A stretch of 64,000 bases of DNA, taken from contig NZ_LT630004.1 in NCBI RefSeq assembly GCF_900111815.1, forward strand, positions 1,846,293-1,910,292. Direction: 5' to 3'. The position numbers and the translations under genes were made by a program. The notes below the pieces were generated by a model that worked only from the letters and a program-made list of their open reading frames with translations, had not been told where the DNA came from and made no database searches. Source of the stretch: Bacillus massilinigeriensis (GTDB lineage: Bacteria > Bacillota > Bacilli > Bacillales > Cytobacillaceae). Shown here one piece after another: positions 1 through 8,773 of the stretch (positions are counted from its first letter, which is position 1; each line of letters starts with the position of its first letter).

Positions 1-612
1 GAGGGGAGACCCAAACAAGGGTTTTGGCAAATTTTTTGAAAGAAAAGTACCCCCGCCAATAAGTACACCATCACTTTGGCGGTATAAGGTGATATGTCCT
101 TGGGCGTGGCCCGGGGTTTCAATGATACTCCATCCGTCAAGACCAGGAATACTTGTTTTTTCATCAATTGCCATACTAATGCGGCGGGGGCTGCAGGAAA
201 ACAGCAGCGTCTTTTTCATCCGGCCGATAGCAGGAACAAAATACTCATCTGGTATGCCAAATTGACGGAAAAGCATTGAGTAAAACTCGTCATGATGCTG
301 GATAAATTCAGGCGTTCTTTCAAGCCAACGCTCATTATGAAGGTGGGCATATATTTCAAGCTCTGCAGGAAGGAAATCAAGCAGTCCGACATGATCTGGA
401 TGATGATGGGTCAAGATTACCTGCTCAATATCCTCTGGTTGAAGGCGAAGTTCTGCAAGCTGTTCCCGAAAAGCTTCCCAAGCTTTTTTCGTTCTTACAC
501 CAGCATCTACAAGCGTAAGCCTGTCGCCTTTAATCAAATAGGAATGAACGTCTCCGACAGGAAACGGAGTAGGCATTGTTAATTTTGCAATTCCATTTTT
601 CCACTGTGACAT
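1..612 (-). CDS. MBL-fold metallo-hydrolase, YqjP-like (partial, 3' end beyond window)
   Basis: Metallo-beta-lactamase-fold hydrolase of unknown substrate. It begins with ATG at 612 behind AAGGAGC, and 204 codons are visible before the window edge. The metal-binding motif THHHPDH lies near residues 68-74, and a later PGHAQGH supplies another ligand histidine. Position beside a proline T-box and proI matches yqjP of B. subtilis, which suggests orthology. The place where this fold normally has its bridging Asp (typically GGD) reads LIGGGTF, with a GGT glycine codon at 49-51, so one metal ligand looks lost. The C-terminal third is not visible. The fold is certain; activity and substrate are not. 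Confidence 0.85.
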   Translation of the reverse strand, partial: MSQWKNGIAKLTMPTPFPVGDVHSYLIKGDRLTLVDAGVRTKKAWEAFREQLAELRLQPEDIEQVILTHHHPDHVGLLDFLPAELEIYAHLHNERWLERTPEFIQHHDEFYSMLFRQFGIPDEYFVPAIGRMKKTLLFSCSPRRISMAIDEKTSIPGLDGWSIIETPGHAQGHITLYRQSDGVLIGGGTFLSKNLPKPLFGSPL

Positions 613-769
613 TCTTTTGCTCCTTAAAAAATGATATTCCCATAAAATGTTCAGGTAAAATTTAGTTTACATGGAATCAGCCGTTATGTCATTATTTTCA
701 CATAATATTTTCTGAAAAAACTAATAATTTATTCTTTTGGACTTGACAGATTGTTTGTCCATGCTTCAT

Positions 770-1040
770 AATCACAATTAAATTATTAATCAAGCATTGC
801 GATGATCAGGCCAGTAAGCATGAAAATGGCGAAAAGAGAGTGAAGTCCATAGGCTGTAAGACTTCGCCGCCCGCTATCGTGCCCAAACCTACCTGTGAGC
901 TGCCGGGAAAACCCGGACGTGCGCCCCCGTTAACGGGCTTTCGAGCTGCATTTTTCCAAAAGGAAAAATGAATGAAGGTGGTACCACGGAAGTTTCAGAC
1001 CTTTCGTCCTTTGTACAAGGATGAAAGGTCTTTTTTATTT
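770..1040 (+). promoter_or_regulatory. T-box riboswitch leader (proline) with terminator, upstream of proI
   Basis: Transcription antitermination leader that senses uncharged tRNA. The T-box core AAGGTGGTACCACGG is at 975-989. Stem I carries an AGTA box near 815, and its base CAGG pairs with CCTG (892-895). This places the codon CCT (888-890, proline, followed by A) in the specifier loop. The intrinsic terminator is the hairpin AGACCTTTCGTCC...GGATGAAAGGTCT with a T-run ending near 1036. A proline specifier fits the downstream pyrroline-5-carboxylate reductase gene. The start of the transcript is not fixed by the sequence. Sequence 613-770 is the AT-rich gap between this leader and the divergent MBL gene. 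Confidence 0.93.
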
Positions 1041-1062
1041 CATTGACAAAGGAGCGGTAAAC

Positions 1063-1905
1063 ATGAAGAAACTTGTATTTGCAGGGGCCGGCTCCATTGC
1101 CGAAGCCTTAATATCAGGGATTGTCAAAAGCGATCTGATTGATGGAAAAAACGTGTGGGCGACAAACCGGGGAAATGCAAAAAGGTTGGCAGAACTTGAA
1201 AAAAAATATAGAATCTCCACCTCCTATAATGTAAAGGGGTTATATCAGAGAGCGGATGCAGTCGTTCTGGCCATGAAACCAAAGGATGCTGCAAATGCGT
1301 TGAAAGAAATCTCTCCATATCTAGAACACGAAACAATGATTATTTCTGTGCTTGCTGGTATATCGATTAGCACAATCGAAAAAGCTGCAGCTCAGCCAAT
1401 GACAGTTATCAGAGCGATGCCGAATACTTCTGCAGCGATTGGACTCTCTGCAACAGCGCTTGCTTCCAATCGTTTGGCAACAGACTCACAGTTAAAACTG
1501 GCAAGGACTTTGTTTGAAACGGTTGGAATTGTTTCCGTCGTAGAGGAGTGTCAGCTTGATGCGGTAACAGGCCTTTCAGGCAGCGGTCCCGCTTATATTT
1601 ATTATTTAGTAGAGGCGATGGAAAAAAGCGCAGTTGAAATTGGACTCGACCGCAGGCTTGCTAATGATCTTATTGTCCAGACCTTGATTGGGGCTGCGGG
1701 AATGCTCTCGAAATCGGAAAAGACGCCTGAACAGTTGCGGACGGAAGTAACCTCTCCTGGCGGCACTACTGAAGCAGGGATTCGTATTCTTGACACACAA
1801 GGAGTACAGGATGCTATTATTTCATGTATTAAAGAGGCTTCCCTGCATTCAAGGAAAATGGGAAGTTTGCTTTCACAGCAATTGGAAAAAACCGTCCATC
1901 AATGA
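1063..1905 (+). CDS. proI: Pyrroline-5-carboxylate reductase
   Basis: Reduces 1-pyrroline-5-carboxylate to proline with NAD(P)H, the last step of proline synthesis in the cytoplasm. The 280-residue protein opens with a Rossmann motif (FAGAGSIAEA, residues 6-15) and carries the family signature LSGSGPAYIYYL in its second half, followed by TSPGGTTEAGI. An upstream ATG at 1021 lies inside the T-box terminator. The ATG at 1063 follows AAAGGAG and gives the usual length, so it was chosen. Expression should rise when tRNA-Pro is uncharged, through the T-box leader. Confidence 0.97.
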   Translation: MKKLVFAGAGSIAEALISGIVKSDLIDGKNVWATNRGNAKRLAELEKKYRISTSYNVKGLYQRADAVVLAMKPKDAANALKEISPYLEHETMIISVLAGISISTIEKAAAQPMTVIRAMPNTSAAIGLSATALASNRLATDSQLKLARTLFETVGIVSVVEECQLDAVTGLSGSGPAYIYYLVEAMEKSAVEIGLDRRLANDLIVQTLIGAAGMLSKSEKTPEQLRTEVTSPGGTTEAGIRILDTQGVQDAIISCIKEASLHSRKMGSLLSQQLEKTVHQ

Positions 1906-1986
1906 GACTTATTGTTTCTTCTTTTTCCAAAAAGCCCGTATACTGGGATTATATGTAGAAAGAGAAACCGCAAGGAGGCTAGAAGC

Positions 1987-3009
1987 ATGAATGCAAAGCT
2001 ATTTACTTCTTATACTGTCAAAAATGTCACATTAAAGAACAGAATTGTGATGGCTCCTATGTGTATGTATTCTTGCATGGAAGAAGACGGCATGATCACG
2101 GATTGGCACCATACCCATTATGAAAGCAGAGCGGTCGGCCAGGCAGGCTTGATTATGCTGGAGGCTACAGCAGTTACACCGGAAGGACGGATATCGCCGC
2201 AGGACTTAGGCATCTGGAACGACAGCCATGTCTCAGGGCTTTCTGCGCTTACAAAAAAAATTAAGCGGCATGGAGCAAAAGCGGCTATCCAGCTTGCTCA
2301 TGCAGGGCGAAAGTCCACTGTCCCAGGCGAAATACTTGCGCCTTCAGCGATTCCGTTTGATGAAAGCTACAAACAGCCGAAAGAAATGGATAGAAATGAA
2401 GTGAAATTTATCATAAAAAGCTTTGGTGAAGCTGCAGCAAGAGCAGGAAAAGCCGGATTTGACATCATTGAAATTCACGCGGCTCACGGTTACCTTATCA
2501 ATCAGTTCCTATCTCCACTTACGAACAAAAGAACGGATGAATACGGAGGCTCGGAAGAGAAGCGCTTCCAAATTCTTAAAGAAGTGATCGAACAAGTAAA
2601 GGCCGTTTGGAATGGTCCTCTATTTGTTAGGATTTCCGCCCATGACTATACAGAAGGCGGGCTGACACCAGATGATTATGAGAAGATGGCAATCTGGATG
2701 AAAGATCTAGGCGTCGATTTAATCGATGTCAGTTCCGGAGCAGTTGTACCGGCAAAGATATCTGTTTATCCAGGCTACCAGGTGAAATTCTCCGAAAAAA
2801 TTAGGAATAATGCAAATATACCAACAGGGGCAGTCGGTCTCATTACGTCAGGCTTACAGGCGGAAGAAATACTCCAAAATGATAGAGCTGACCTAATTTT
2901 TATAGCAAGAGAGCTCCTTCGCGATCCATATTGGCCCCGCACTGCAGCAAAGGAACTGGGTACCGAAATTGCACCTCCAATCCAGTACAGCCGAGGCTGG
3001 AGATTCTGA
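1987..3009 (+). CDS. namA: NADPH dehydrogenase, old yellow enzyme family (YqjM/NamA)
   Basis: FMN-dependent ene-reductase that reduces alpha,beta-unsaturated carbonyl compounds with NADPH; in Bacillus it is linked to electrophile and oxidative stress. The 340-residue product has the YqjM hallmarks: MCMYS with Cys26 and Tyr28 near the flavin, the HAAH substrate-binding pair before [10 protein letters not shown], and the C-terminal arginine finger in SRGWRF. The start is ATG 1987 after CAAGGAGG. Longer in-frame extensions back to 1912 have no ribosome binding site. It lies 81 bp after proI with no terminator seen between, so it may be partly co-transcribed. Confidence 0.95.
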   Translation: MNAKLFTSYTVKNVTLKNRIVMAPMCMYSCMEEDGMITDWHHTHYESRAVGQAGLIMLEATAVTPEGRISPQDLGIWNDSHVSGLSALTKKIKRHGAKAAIQLAHAGRKSTVPGEILAPSAIPFDESYKQPKEMDRNEVKFIIKSFGEAAARAGKAGFDIIEIHAAHGYLINQFLSPLTNKRTDEYGGSEEKRFQILKEVIEQVKAVWNGPLFVRISAHDYTEGGLTPDDYEKMAIWMKDLGVDLIDVSSGAVVPAKISVYPGYQVKFSEKIRNNANIPTGAVGLITSGLQAEEILQNDRADLIFIARELLRDPYWPRTAAKELGTEIAPPIQYSRGWRF

Positions 3010-3027
3010 CATTTTGAATCTATCCAA

Positions 3028-3073
3028 AAAAAGAGCCTCCAATGACCGACACATCGGGAAATGGAGGCTCCTC
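3028..3073. terminator. Bidirectional terminator between namA and rnz
   Basis: Inverted repeat GAGCCTCCA...TGGAGGCTC preceded by AAAAAA and followed by a pyrimidine-rich tail. It sits between the convergent genes namA and rnz, so it can serve both strands. Confidence 0.8.
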
Positions 3074-3084
3074 TTCCTAAATAA

Positions 3085-4026
3085 TCATTCCTTTTCAACT
3101 CTCTGACGAAAAGGAATGTTCACTTCCATAAAATCTTCAGAGATAACGGTATTAGGGAATACTTCCTGCGCTTGCATTTGAAGCTCTCTCCAATCATTAC
3201 GGTCATAACGTGAGCTAATATGGGTTAAGACGAGCTTGACAGCACCAGCCTCCAAGGCCGTCTTAGCTGCCTGCAGTGTTGTCGAATGGAAGTACTCGCG
3301 AGCCAGCAGCTCTTCTCCCGAAGAAAACGTCGCTTCGTGCACAAGCAGGTCTGCATCCTCTGCCAGCAGCTTTGCGTTTTCACACAGTCTTGTGTCTCCG
3401 AGAATCGCAACAACCCTTCCTTTTTGGCTTGGGCCCATAAAAGCCCTTGGAGAAAGGATGCGGCCGTCTTCCAGGATCACTTCTTCCCCTTCTTTGATCT
3501 GCTTATAAATAGGTCCCGGTTTTATACCCGCTTCCTTTAACCTATCTGCAAGAAGTGTGCCGGGACGGTCCTTTTCTACTATACGATATCCGTATGAGGG
3601 AATTCCATGCTCTAGCAGCTTTGCTTCGACAAGGAACTGATCATCCTCATAAATTTTGCCTTCTTCTATTTCCACCACATTTAGCGAATACTTTAAATAA
3701 GTCTTGCAAACATCAAGAGTTACCCTTAAATATTCTTTCATTCCAGGTGGGCCATAAACCGTCACCTCTGAGGTTCCGCCCTGGAAAGACCGGCTTGCAA
3801 GAAGTCCGGGAAGCCCATAAAGATGGTCACCGTGAAGGTGGGTGATGAAAACCTTGGAGATTCTCCGCGGCTTAATAGAAGTATGCAGAATCTGATGCTG
3901 GGTGCCTTCCCCGCAATCGAATAGCCATATTTCCCCTCGTTCTTCCAGCAACTTGAGGGCGATCGATGTTACGTTTCTTTGTTTGGCTGGAACACCTGCT
4001 CCAGTTCCTAGAAAAAATAAATCCAT
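3085..4026 (-). CDS. rnz: Ribonuclease Z (tRNA 3'-processing endonuclease)
   Basis: Zinc endonuclease that cuts 3' extensions from tRNA precursors lacking an encoded CCA. The 313-residue product carries the motif [15 protein letters not shown] with His63, His65, Asp67 and His68, the numbering known for B. subtilis RNase Z. It also has GDTRLCENA and the late HISSRY motif. ATG 4026 follows AAAAGGGGATA. The gene is convergent with namA and divergent from zwf, as in B. subtilis (yqjK). Confidence 0.97.
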   Translation of the reverse strand: MDLFFLGTGAGVPAKQRNVTSIALKLLEERGEIWLFDCGEGTQHQILHTSIKPRRISKVFITHLHGDHLYGLPGLLASRSFQGGTSEVTVYGPPGMKEYLRVTLDVCKTYLKYSLNVVEIEEGKIYEDDQFLVEAKLLEHGIPSYGYRIVEKDRPGTLLADRLKEAGIKPGPIYKQIKEGEEVILEDGRILSPRAFMGPSQKGRVVAILGDTRLCENAKLLAEDADLLVHEATFSSGEELLAREYFHSTTLQAAKTALEAGAVKLVLTHISSRYDRNDWRELQMQAQEVFPNTVISEDFMEVNIPFRQRVEKE

Positions 4027-4209
4027 GCAACTATCCCCTTTTGCACCTTTAAGTTTTGCGTTATCACTCTAAAGGCATACTACGCTGTTCCCACTATACC
4101 ATAATTTCCTTTTGGGAAGGATACCATCCATTGGACACCACGAAGTTCCCGGCGTAACATTTGCTAAATGCGCGTGAAACAGCTAAAATTTTATATTTGA
4201 ACAGTACTT

Positions 4210-4238
4210 TTGACGTATACTCCTATACTACATATAAA
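4210..4238 (+). promoter_or_regulatory. Candidate sigma-A promoter for zwf
   Basis: TTGACG (4210-4215), an exact 17-nt spacer and TATAAA (4233-4238). The predicted start near 4245 would leave only about 9 nt before GTG 4254 and would exclude the AGAGAGG ribosome site at 4238-4244. Either another promoter upstream feeds the gene or initiation is nearly leaderless. The match is strong but this conflict lowers confidence. Confidence 0.5.
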
Positions 4239-4253
4239 GAGAGGTCCTTCATT

Positions 4254-5756
4254 GTGACACAGAACAACAAACCAACTGCACTAATCATGATTTTTGGGGC
4301 TACAGGAGATCTAGCAAAAAGAAAACTCTACCCTTCCCTGTACCGCCTCTTCACAAAGGGAAAGCTTGACCGCTTTGCCGTTATTGGAGTAGCGCGGCGA
4401 GCTCTCACGAATGAAGCGTTTCAAACTAGCGTTAAGAATTCCATCAATGGGCATGAAACTTCAAATGAAAACGATCGAGTGGAGGAGTTCGTTTCGAAGT
4501 TCTATTATCATTCTCACGATGTGACTGATCCCCAATCATACGCTGTTCTGAAAAAAATGGCAGAAGAACTTGACAGCCATTACAACCTTGACGGCAACCG
4601 GGTCTTCTATCTAGCAATGGCTCCCGAATTCTTCGGATCGATTGCAGAACATCTCAAAAAAGACGGTCTCACTGATGTCGATGGGTTTAAGCGCCTTGTC
4701 ATCGAGAAACCATTTGGCCATGACCTGGAAAGTGCAAGAGTCCTAAACCGTCAAATCAGGAAAGCCTTCAAGGAAGATGAAATTTACAGGATTGACCATT
4801 ACCTCGGTAAAGAAATGGTGCAAAACATCGAAGTGATTCGTTTTGCTAATTCCATCTTCGAACCACTCTGGAACAACCGCTTTATCTCCAATATCCAGAT
4901 TACCTCAAGCGAGGTGCTTGGCGTGGAAGAGCGAGGGCGCTATTATGAAACGAGCGGAGCGCTGAGGGACATGGTGCAAAACCATATGTTGCAGATGGTC
5001 GCACTTCTTGCAATGGAACCGCCAATCCGTCTGACAACAGATGAAATTCGATCAGAAAAAGTACGCGTTTTCCGCGCCCTTAGAACGGTTATAGGGAAAG
5101 ACGTCAATGATTATTTTGTCAGGGGTCAGTACGGAGAAGGCGACATGAATGGAGAGACTGTCCCTGCTTATCGCGATCAAGATATGGTTGACCAGGAGTC
5201 CAATACGGAAACCTTTGTTGCCGGAAAGCTCATGATTGATAATTTCCGCTGGGCAGGTGTGCCTTTTTACATCAGAACAGGAAAAAGAATGGCCGTAAAA
5301 TCAACGAAAATTGTTGTTGAATTCAAGGATACCCCAATGGATCTTTACAATCGTCAGGAAGGTTCTGTCAGCCCGAATCTTCTTGTCATCCATATTCAGC
5401 CGGAAGAAGGAATTACCCTTCATCTTAATGCAAAAAAAGGCCAGCACTCCGGCTCAACTCCAGTCAAGCTGAGTTATGCAAATAAGGGCATGGATGGTCT
5501 GAATACACCTGAGGCTTACGAAAAGCTCCTTTACGACTGCTTAAGGGGAGATGCTACAAACTTTACTCATTGGGATGAAGTGGCATTATCATGGAGTTTT
5601 GTGGATAATATCTCCGAAGTATGGGAGAACGAAAAAGAAGCGAGCTTCCCTAACTATCATTCAGGATCTATGGGACCTGATGCCTCTGAACAGTTGCTTG
5701 AGCGCGATGGCTTCTTCTGGTGGCCTGTTAACAACCTCGATGTAGACAAATGCTGA
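4254..5756 (+). CDS. zwf: Glucose-6-phosphate 1-dehydrogenase
   Basis: Oxidises glucose-6-phosphate to 6-phosphogluconolactone with NADP+, the entry to the oxidative pentose phosphate pathway. The coenzyme motif FGATGDLAKRKL starts at about residue 13 and the active-site motif RIDHYLGKE lies near residue 180. The 500-residue length is normal. The reading frame is open to 4161, but GTG 4254 after AGAGAGG places the Rossmann motif at the usual distance from the N-terminus. The partner enzyme GndA is encoded 1.5 kb away on the other strand. Confidence 0.96.
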   Translation: MTQNNKPTALIMIFGATGDLAKRKLYPSLYRLFTKGKLDRFAVIGVARRALTNEAFQTSVKNSINGHETSNENDRVEEFVSKFYYHSHDVTDPQSYAVLKKMAEELDSHYNLDGNRVFYLAMAPEFFGSIAEHLKKDGLTDVDGFKRLVIEKPFGHDLESARVLNRQIRKAFKEDEIYRIDHYLGKEMVQNIEVIRFANSIFEPLWNNRFISNIQITSSEVLGVEERGRYYETSGALRDMVQNHMLQMVALLAMEPPIRLTTDEIRSEKVRVFRALRTVIGKDVNDYFVRGQYGEGDMNGETVPAYRDQDMVDQESNTETFVAGKLMIDNFRWAGVPFYIRTGKRMAVKSTKIVVEFKDTPMDLYNRQEGSVSPNLLVIHIQPEEGITLHLNAKKGQHSGSTPVKLSYANKGMDGLNTPEAYEKLLYDCLRGDATNFTHWDEVALSWSFVDNISEVWENEKEASFPNYHSGSMGPDASEQLLERDGFFWWPVNNLDVDKC

Positions 5757-5775
5757 CAAGAAAGTAGGAGAGAAA

Positions 5776-6393
5776 ATGAAAATACATGATATTACAATGC
5801 CCATCTACGAAGGAATGCCTGTCTATAAAAACAAACAGGAAAAACAGCCGGAATTAAGGACAAAAACAAATGGACATGTAACCGAGTCTAGACTCTGTCT
5901 TGACGTTCATACAGGAACCCATATTGACGCTCCACTGCATATGATGAATGATGGGGAAACCTTTGAATCAATTGCGATTGAAAGGCTTGTTAGACAATGC
6001 AAGGTATTTGACATGACAGCAGTAGAAGAAAAAATCACATTGAAGGATATCGAGAACCTTTCGATTGGAGAAGGAGACTTCGTCCTGTTTAAAACGAAAA
6101 ATTCTTTTGATGAAATCTTCAATTTTGATTTTATTTTTGTGGCGGAAGATGCAGCACGCCATCTCGCTGAAAAAGGAATCAGCGGCGTTGGAATTGATGC
6201 ACTTGGAATTGAGCGGGCACAAGAAGGACATCCGACCCACCGTACGCTAATGAGCAAAGATATCATCATTATCGAGGGGCTGAGGCTGGGAGAAGTCAAA
6301 GCTGGAGAATATCTCATGGTAGCAGCTCCCCTAAAACTGCAAGGGACAGACGCAGCCCCTGCTAGGATACTGCTGATCGAGAATCAATCATAA
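5776..6393 (+). CDS. Cyclase-family protein (kynurenine formamidase-like)
   Basis: Metal-dependent hydrolase of the cyclase family (Pfam PF04199), which includes kynurenine formamidases and isatin hydrolases. The 205-residue product shows the family motif HTGTHIDAPLH near residues 44-54 and a second conserved stretch GIDALGIERAQ in the second half. ATG 5776 follows TAGGAG only 20 bp after zwf, so the two are probably one transcript. The substrate is unknown. A role in tryptophan breakdown is not supported by any neighbour. Confidence 0.85.
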   Translation: MKIHDITMPIYEGMPVYKNKQEKQPELRTKTNGHVTESRLCLDVHTGTHIDAPLHMMNDGETFESIAIERLVRQCKVFDMTAVEEKITLKDIENLSIGEGDFVLFKTKNSFDEIFNFDFIFVAEDAARHLAEKGISGVGIDALGIERAQEGHPTHRTLMSKDIIIIEGLRLGEVKAGEYLMVAAPLKLQGTDAAPARILLIENQS

Positions 6394-6403
6394 AAATAAA
6401 TTT

Positions 6404-6435
6404 GGCCTCTTGCTCATTGCAAGGGGCCGTTTTTT
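6404..6435 (+). terminator. Terminator of zwf-cyclase unit
   Basis: Stem GGCCtcTTGC / GCAAggGGCC at 6404-6427 followed by a T-run, directly after the cyclase stop codon. Confidence 0.85.
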
Positions 6436-6437
6436 CG

Positions 6438-6644
6438 TCATCCTCCAAAAAACAAATCTAGAATATTAGAAGCATTCGAAGACTTTTTATTATAGAATTC
6501 TGAATAACCGCAATTTTTACAGTAAATAACAAGAAATTGGTTAGTTTGCAAATCAAATATTTTGGACATTCCAGTTCCAGTCATCGCTACTTCCTTTTGC
6601 CCGGCATTTCTGCTTCCGCACTTTAGGCAGCCCTTGCTTTCCAT
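6438..6644 (-). CDS. Small zinc-ribbon protein (DUF2082-like)
   Basis: A 68-residue protein with two CxxC knuckles, CLKCG near residue 6 and CKNCGYSEFY near residue 42, typical of a nucleic-acid-binding zinc ribbon. Between them lies GTGMSKIFDLQTNQF, and the C-terminus NILDLFFGG is characteristic of the DUF2082 family. ATG 6644 follows a weak purine-rich GAGGGGG site. It lies convergent to the cyclase gene. Function is unknown in this family; binding to RNA or DNA is inferred only from the zinc ribbon. Confidence 0.8.
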   Translation of the reverse strand: MESKGCLKCGSRNAGQKEVAMTGTGMSKIFDLQTNQFLVIYCKNCGYSEFYNKKSSNASNILDLFFGG

Positions 6645-6720
6645 AGGATTACCCCCTCTTTTTCTGTGCTTAATATACGAGCAAAAAAGGAAAAAGTTTC
6701 ATTTCCACTTCCGAAATAAA

Positions 6721-6767
6721 AAGCGAGTTTCCAAAGCAATAAGCCCTTTGGAACGCTCGCTTTTTTT
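6721..6767. terminator. Strong hairpin terminator
   Basis: AAGCGAG(TT)TCCAAAG...CTTTGGA(ACG)CTCGCTT followed by seven T on the plus strand and flanked by AAATAAAAA on the other side. It stands between the 151-bp repeat block and the zinc-ribbon gene. It could end gndA transcripts that read through the repeats or stop rightward transcription. Confidence 0.75.
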
Positions 6768-6776
6768 GTAACCGTT

Positions 6777-7269
6777 CAACATCGATTCGCTCCGCTCATC
6801 GTGTTTCCTTTGCCGCTCATTAACGGGCAGTAATTTCAAACTGCCCGTAAATGCCCGATTGGCTCATCTAAAACCAGCAAAAAACGCTGGTTAAGATTCG
6901 CTTTACCTCAGCCGGATGCCTCCAGGCCGTACGGCGCTTAACGGTTGCCTACGCTTTTCATTTTGTCTAGCTCCGGCAACCAGCGCCTAACGTCCTTCGG
7001 CCTTCGCCTCTACGATAAGTCAACATCGATTCGCTCCGCTCATCGTGTTTCCTTTATCTCAGCCGGATGCCTCCAGGCCGTACGGCGCTTAACGGTTGCC
7101 TACGCTTTTCATTTTGTCTAGCTCCGGCAACCAGCGCCTAACGTCCTTCGGCCTTCGCCTCTACGATAAGTCAACATCGATTCGCTCCGCTCATCGTGTT
7201 TCCTTTATCTCAGCCGGATGCCTCCAGGCCGTACGGCGCTTAACGGTTGCCTACGCTTTTCATTTTGTC
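6777..7269. repeat. Tandem 151-bp repeat, about 2.6 copies, ending on the gndA stop codon
   Basis: Three successive units begin CAACATCGATTCGCTCC at 6777, 7021 and 7172; the last two starts are exactly 151 bp apart. Copy 1 carries a 93-bp extra segment (about 6812-6904) holding two small hairpins (CGGGCAGT/ACTGCCCG and AACCAGC/GCTGGTT). Copy 3 is cut after 98 bp, where its CATTTTGTC merges into the last codons and stop of gndA. Each full unit folds around GGCGCT-taac-GGTTGCC / GGCAACC-AGCGCC with the core GTCTAGCTCCGGCAACC between. There are no spacers or coding sense. It resembles intergenic palindromic repeats of Bacillaceae, but I cannot assign a family. Confidence 0.9.
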
Positions 7270-8669
7270 CATTCGGTGTGGAAGATTCCTTCCTTATCCA
7301 CACGCTGATAAGTATGGGCACCGAAATAGTCGCGCTGTGCCTGCAATAGGTTTGCAGGAAGGGTCTCGGTCCTGTAGCTGTCATAGTAAGCAAGAGCAGA
7401 TGACAAGCATGGTACAGCGATGCCGTTCATCACAGCGGACGATACCACTTGACGAAGCGCATGCTGGTATCCTTCTACAATCTCCTTGAAATACGGATCT
7501 AGCAAAAGGTTATTCAAAGCAGGCTCTCTGTCGTACGCATCTTTGATTTTTTGGAGGAACTGAGCCCTGATAATACAGCCGCCTCTAAAAATCATTGCAA
7601 TATCACCGTATTTTAAATCCCAGCCATATTCTTCAGATGCTGCTCTCATTTGCGCAAAGCCTTGCGCATAAGAGCAGATTTTGCTCATATAGAGAGCTTT
7701 CCTGACGGACTCAATAAACGCTTCCTTGTCTCCGCTAAAGGCAGAAGCTTCCGGCCCCTTTAAGAGTTTGCTCGCTGCAATACGCTCTTCTTTCATTGCT
7801 GAAATAAACCGGGCAAAGACGGACTCCGTAATAAGCGGAAGGGGAACGCCAAGGTCAAGCGCACTCTGGCTTGTCCATTTACCTGTCCCTTTCTGTCCTG
7901 CTGTATCAAGAATAAGGTCAACAAGCGGTTTACCTGTTTCTTCATCGATCTTAGTAAAAATATCTGCAGTAATTTCAATCAAGTAGCTATCCAGCTCGCC
8001 TTTATTCCAATTTGCAAATACTTTATGAAGCTCTCCAGCGCTTAGCCCAAGCACACTCTTTAACAAAAAGTATGCTTCTGAAATCAGCTGCATGTCGCCG
8101 TATTCAATTCCGTTATGTACCATTTTCACATAATGTCCTGCACCATCTGGACCAATATAGGTTGTGCATGCTTCTCCATCGACTTTTGCAGAAATATCCT
8201 TGAAAATCGGCGCAACCAGTTCGTAGGCTTCTCTTTGTCCGCCCGGCATAATAGATGGGCCTTTTAACGCACCTTCTTCGCCTCCAGAAACACCCGTTCC
8301 GATAAAATGAAATCCGAGTTCGCTAAGTTCTCTATTTCTCCTTTGTGTATCAGCAAAGAACGTGTTGCCACCATCAATTAGAATATCTCCTTTTTCAAGG
8401 TACGGCTTAAGCTGTTCAATGGTTGCATCTGTTGGGCCGCCTGCTTTTACCATCAGCATAATTTTACGAGGCTTTTCAAGCGAATTCACGAATTCCTCCA
8501 CCGAATAAGCTGGGAAGATGTTTTTACCTTGTGACTCCTTCACCATTTCATCCGTTTTTTCCTTTGAACGATTGTATACCGCAACGGAATATCCTTTGCT
8601 TTCCATGTTCCAAGCAAGGTTTTTTCCCATGACGGCCAGTCCGATGACTCCGATTTGTTGTTTCTTCAT
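7260..8669 (-). CDS. gndA: 6-phosphogluconate dehydrogenase, decarboxylating
   Basis: Converts 6-phosphogluconate to ribulose-5-phosphate and CO2, reducing NAD(P)+. The 469-residue protein has the coenzyme motif [13 protein letters not shown] at the N-terminus, [10 protein letters not shown], and the catalytic signatures GVSGGEEGA and [12 protein letters not shown]. An in-frame ATG lies 30 bp upstream, but ATG 8669 behind AGAAGGGAAG gives the standard length. The last two codons and the stop (ACAAAATGA) coincide with the end of the tandem repeat copy, so the extreme C-terminus (WTK) may have been shaped by that insertion. Confidence 0.96.
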   Translation of the reverse strand: MKKQQIGVIGLAVMGKNLAWNMESKGYSVAVYNRSKEKTDEMVKESQGKNIFPAYSVEEFVNSLEKPRKIMLMVKAGGPTDATIEQLKPYLEKGDILIDGGNTFFADTQRRNRELSELGFHFIGTGVSGGEEGALKGPSIMPGGQREAYELVAPIFKDISAKVDGEACTTYIGPDGAGHYVKMVHNGIEYGDMQLISEAYFLLKSVLGLSAGELHKVFANWNKGELDSYLIEITADIFTKIDEETGKPLVDLILDTAGQKGTGKWTSQSALDLGVPLPLITESVFARFISAMKEERIAASKLLKGPEASAFSGDKEAFIESVRKALYMSKICSYAQGFAQMRAASEEYGWDLKYGDIAMIFRGGCIIRAQFLQKIKDAYDREPALNNLLLDPYFKEIVEGYQHALRQVVSSAVMNGIAVPCLSSALAYYDSYRTETLPANLLQAQRDYFGAHTYQRVDKEGIFHTEWTK

Positions 8670-8773
8670 ATGATTTTCTTCCCTTCTGTCTGAAGTCAAT
8701 ATAAGTCATAATGGAATACACTCTAATTTAGCAATAAACAGATTTTCTTGCAAACAATACCTTCCGCTTCCAA

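Noticed and set aside
1910-1945. Possible promoter for namA around TATACT near 1939
   Set aside because: No -35 element at acceptable spacing.
6777-7269. CRISPR array
   Set aside because: Units are 151 bp and contiguous without unique spacers, and no cas genes are nearby.
7096-7308. Open frames across the tandem repeats
   Set aside because: They follow the repeat period, have no ribosome site and encode no recognisable protein.
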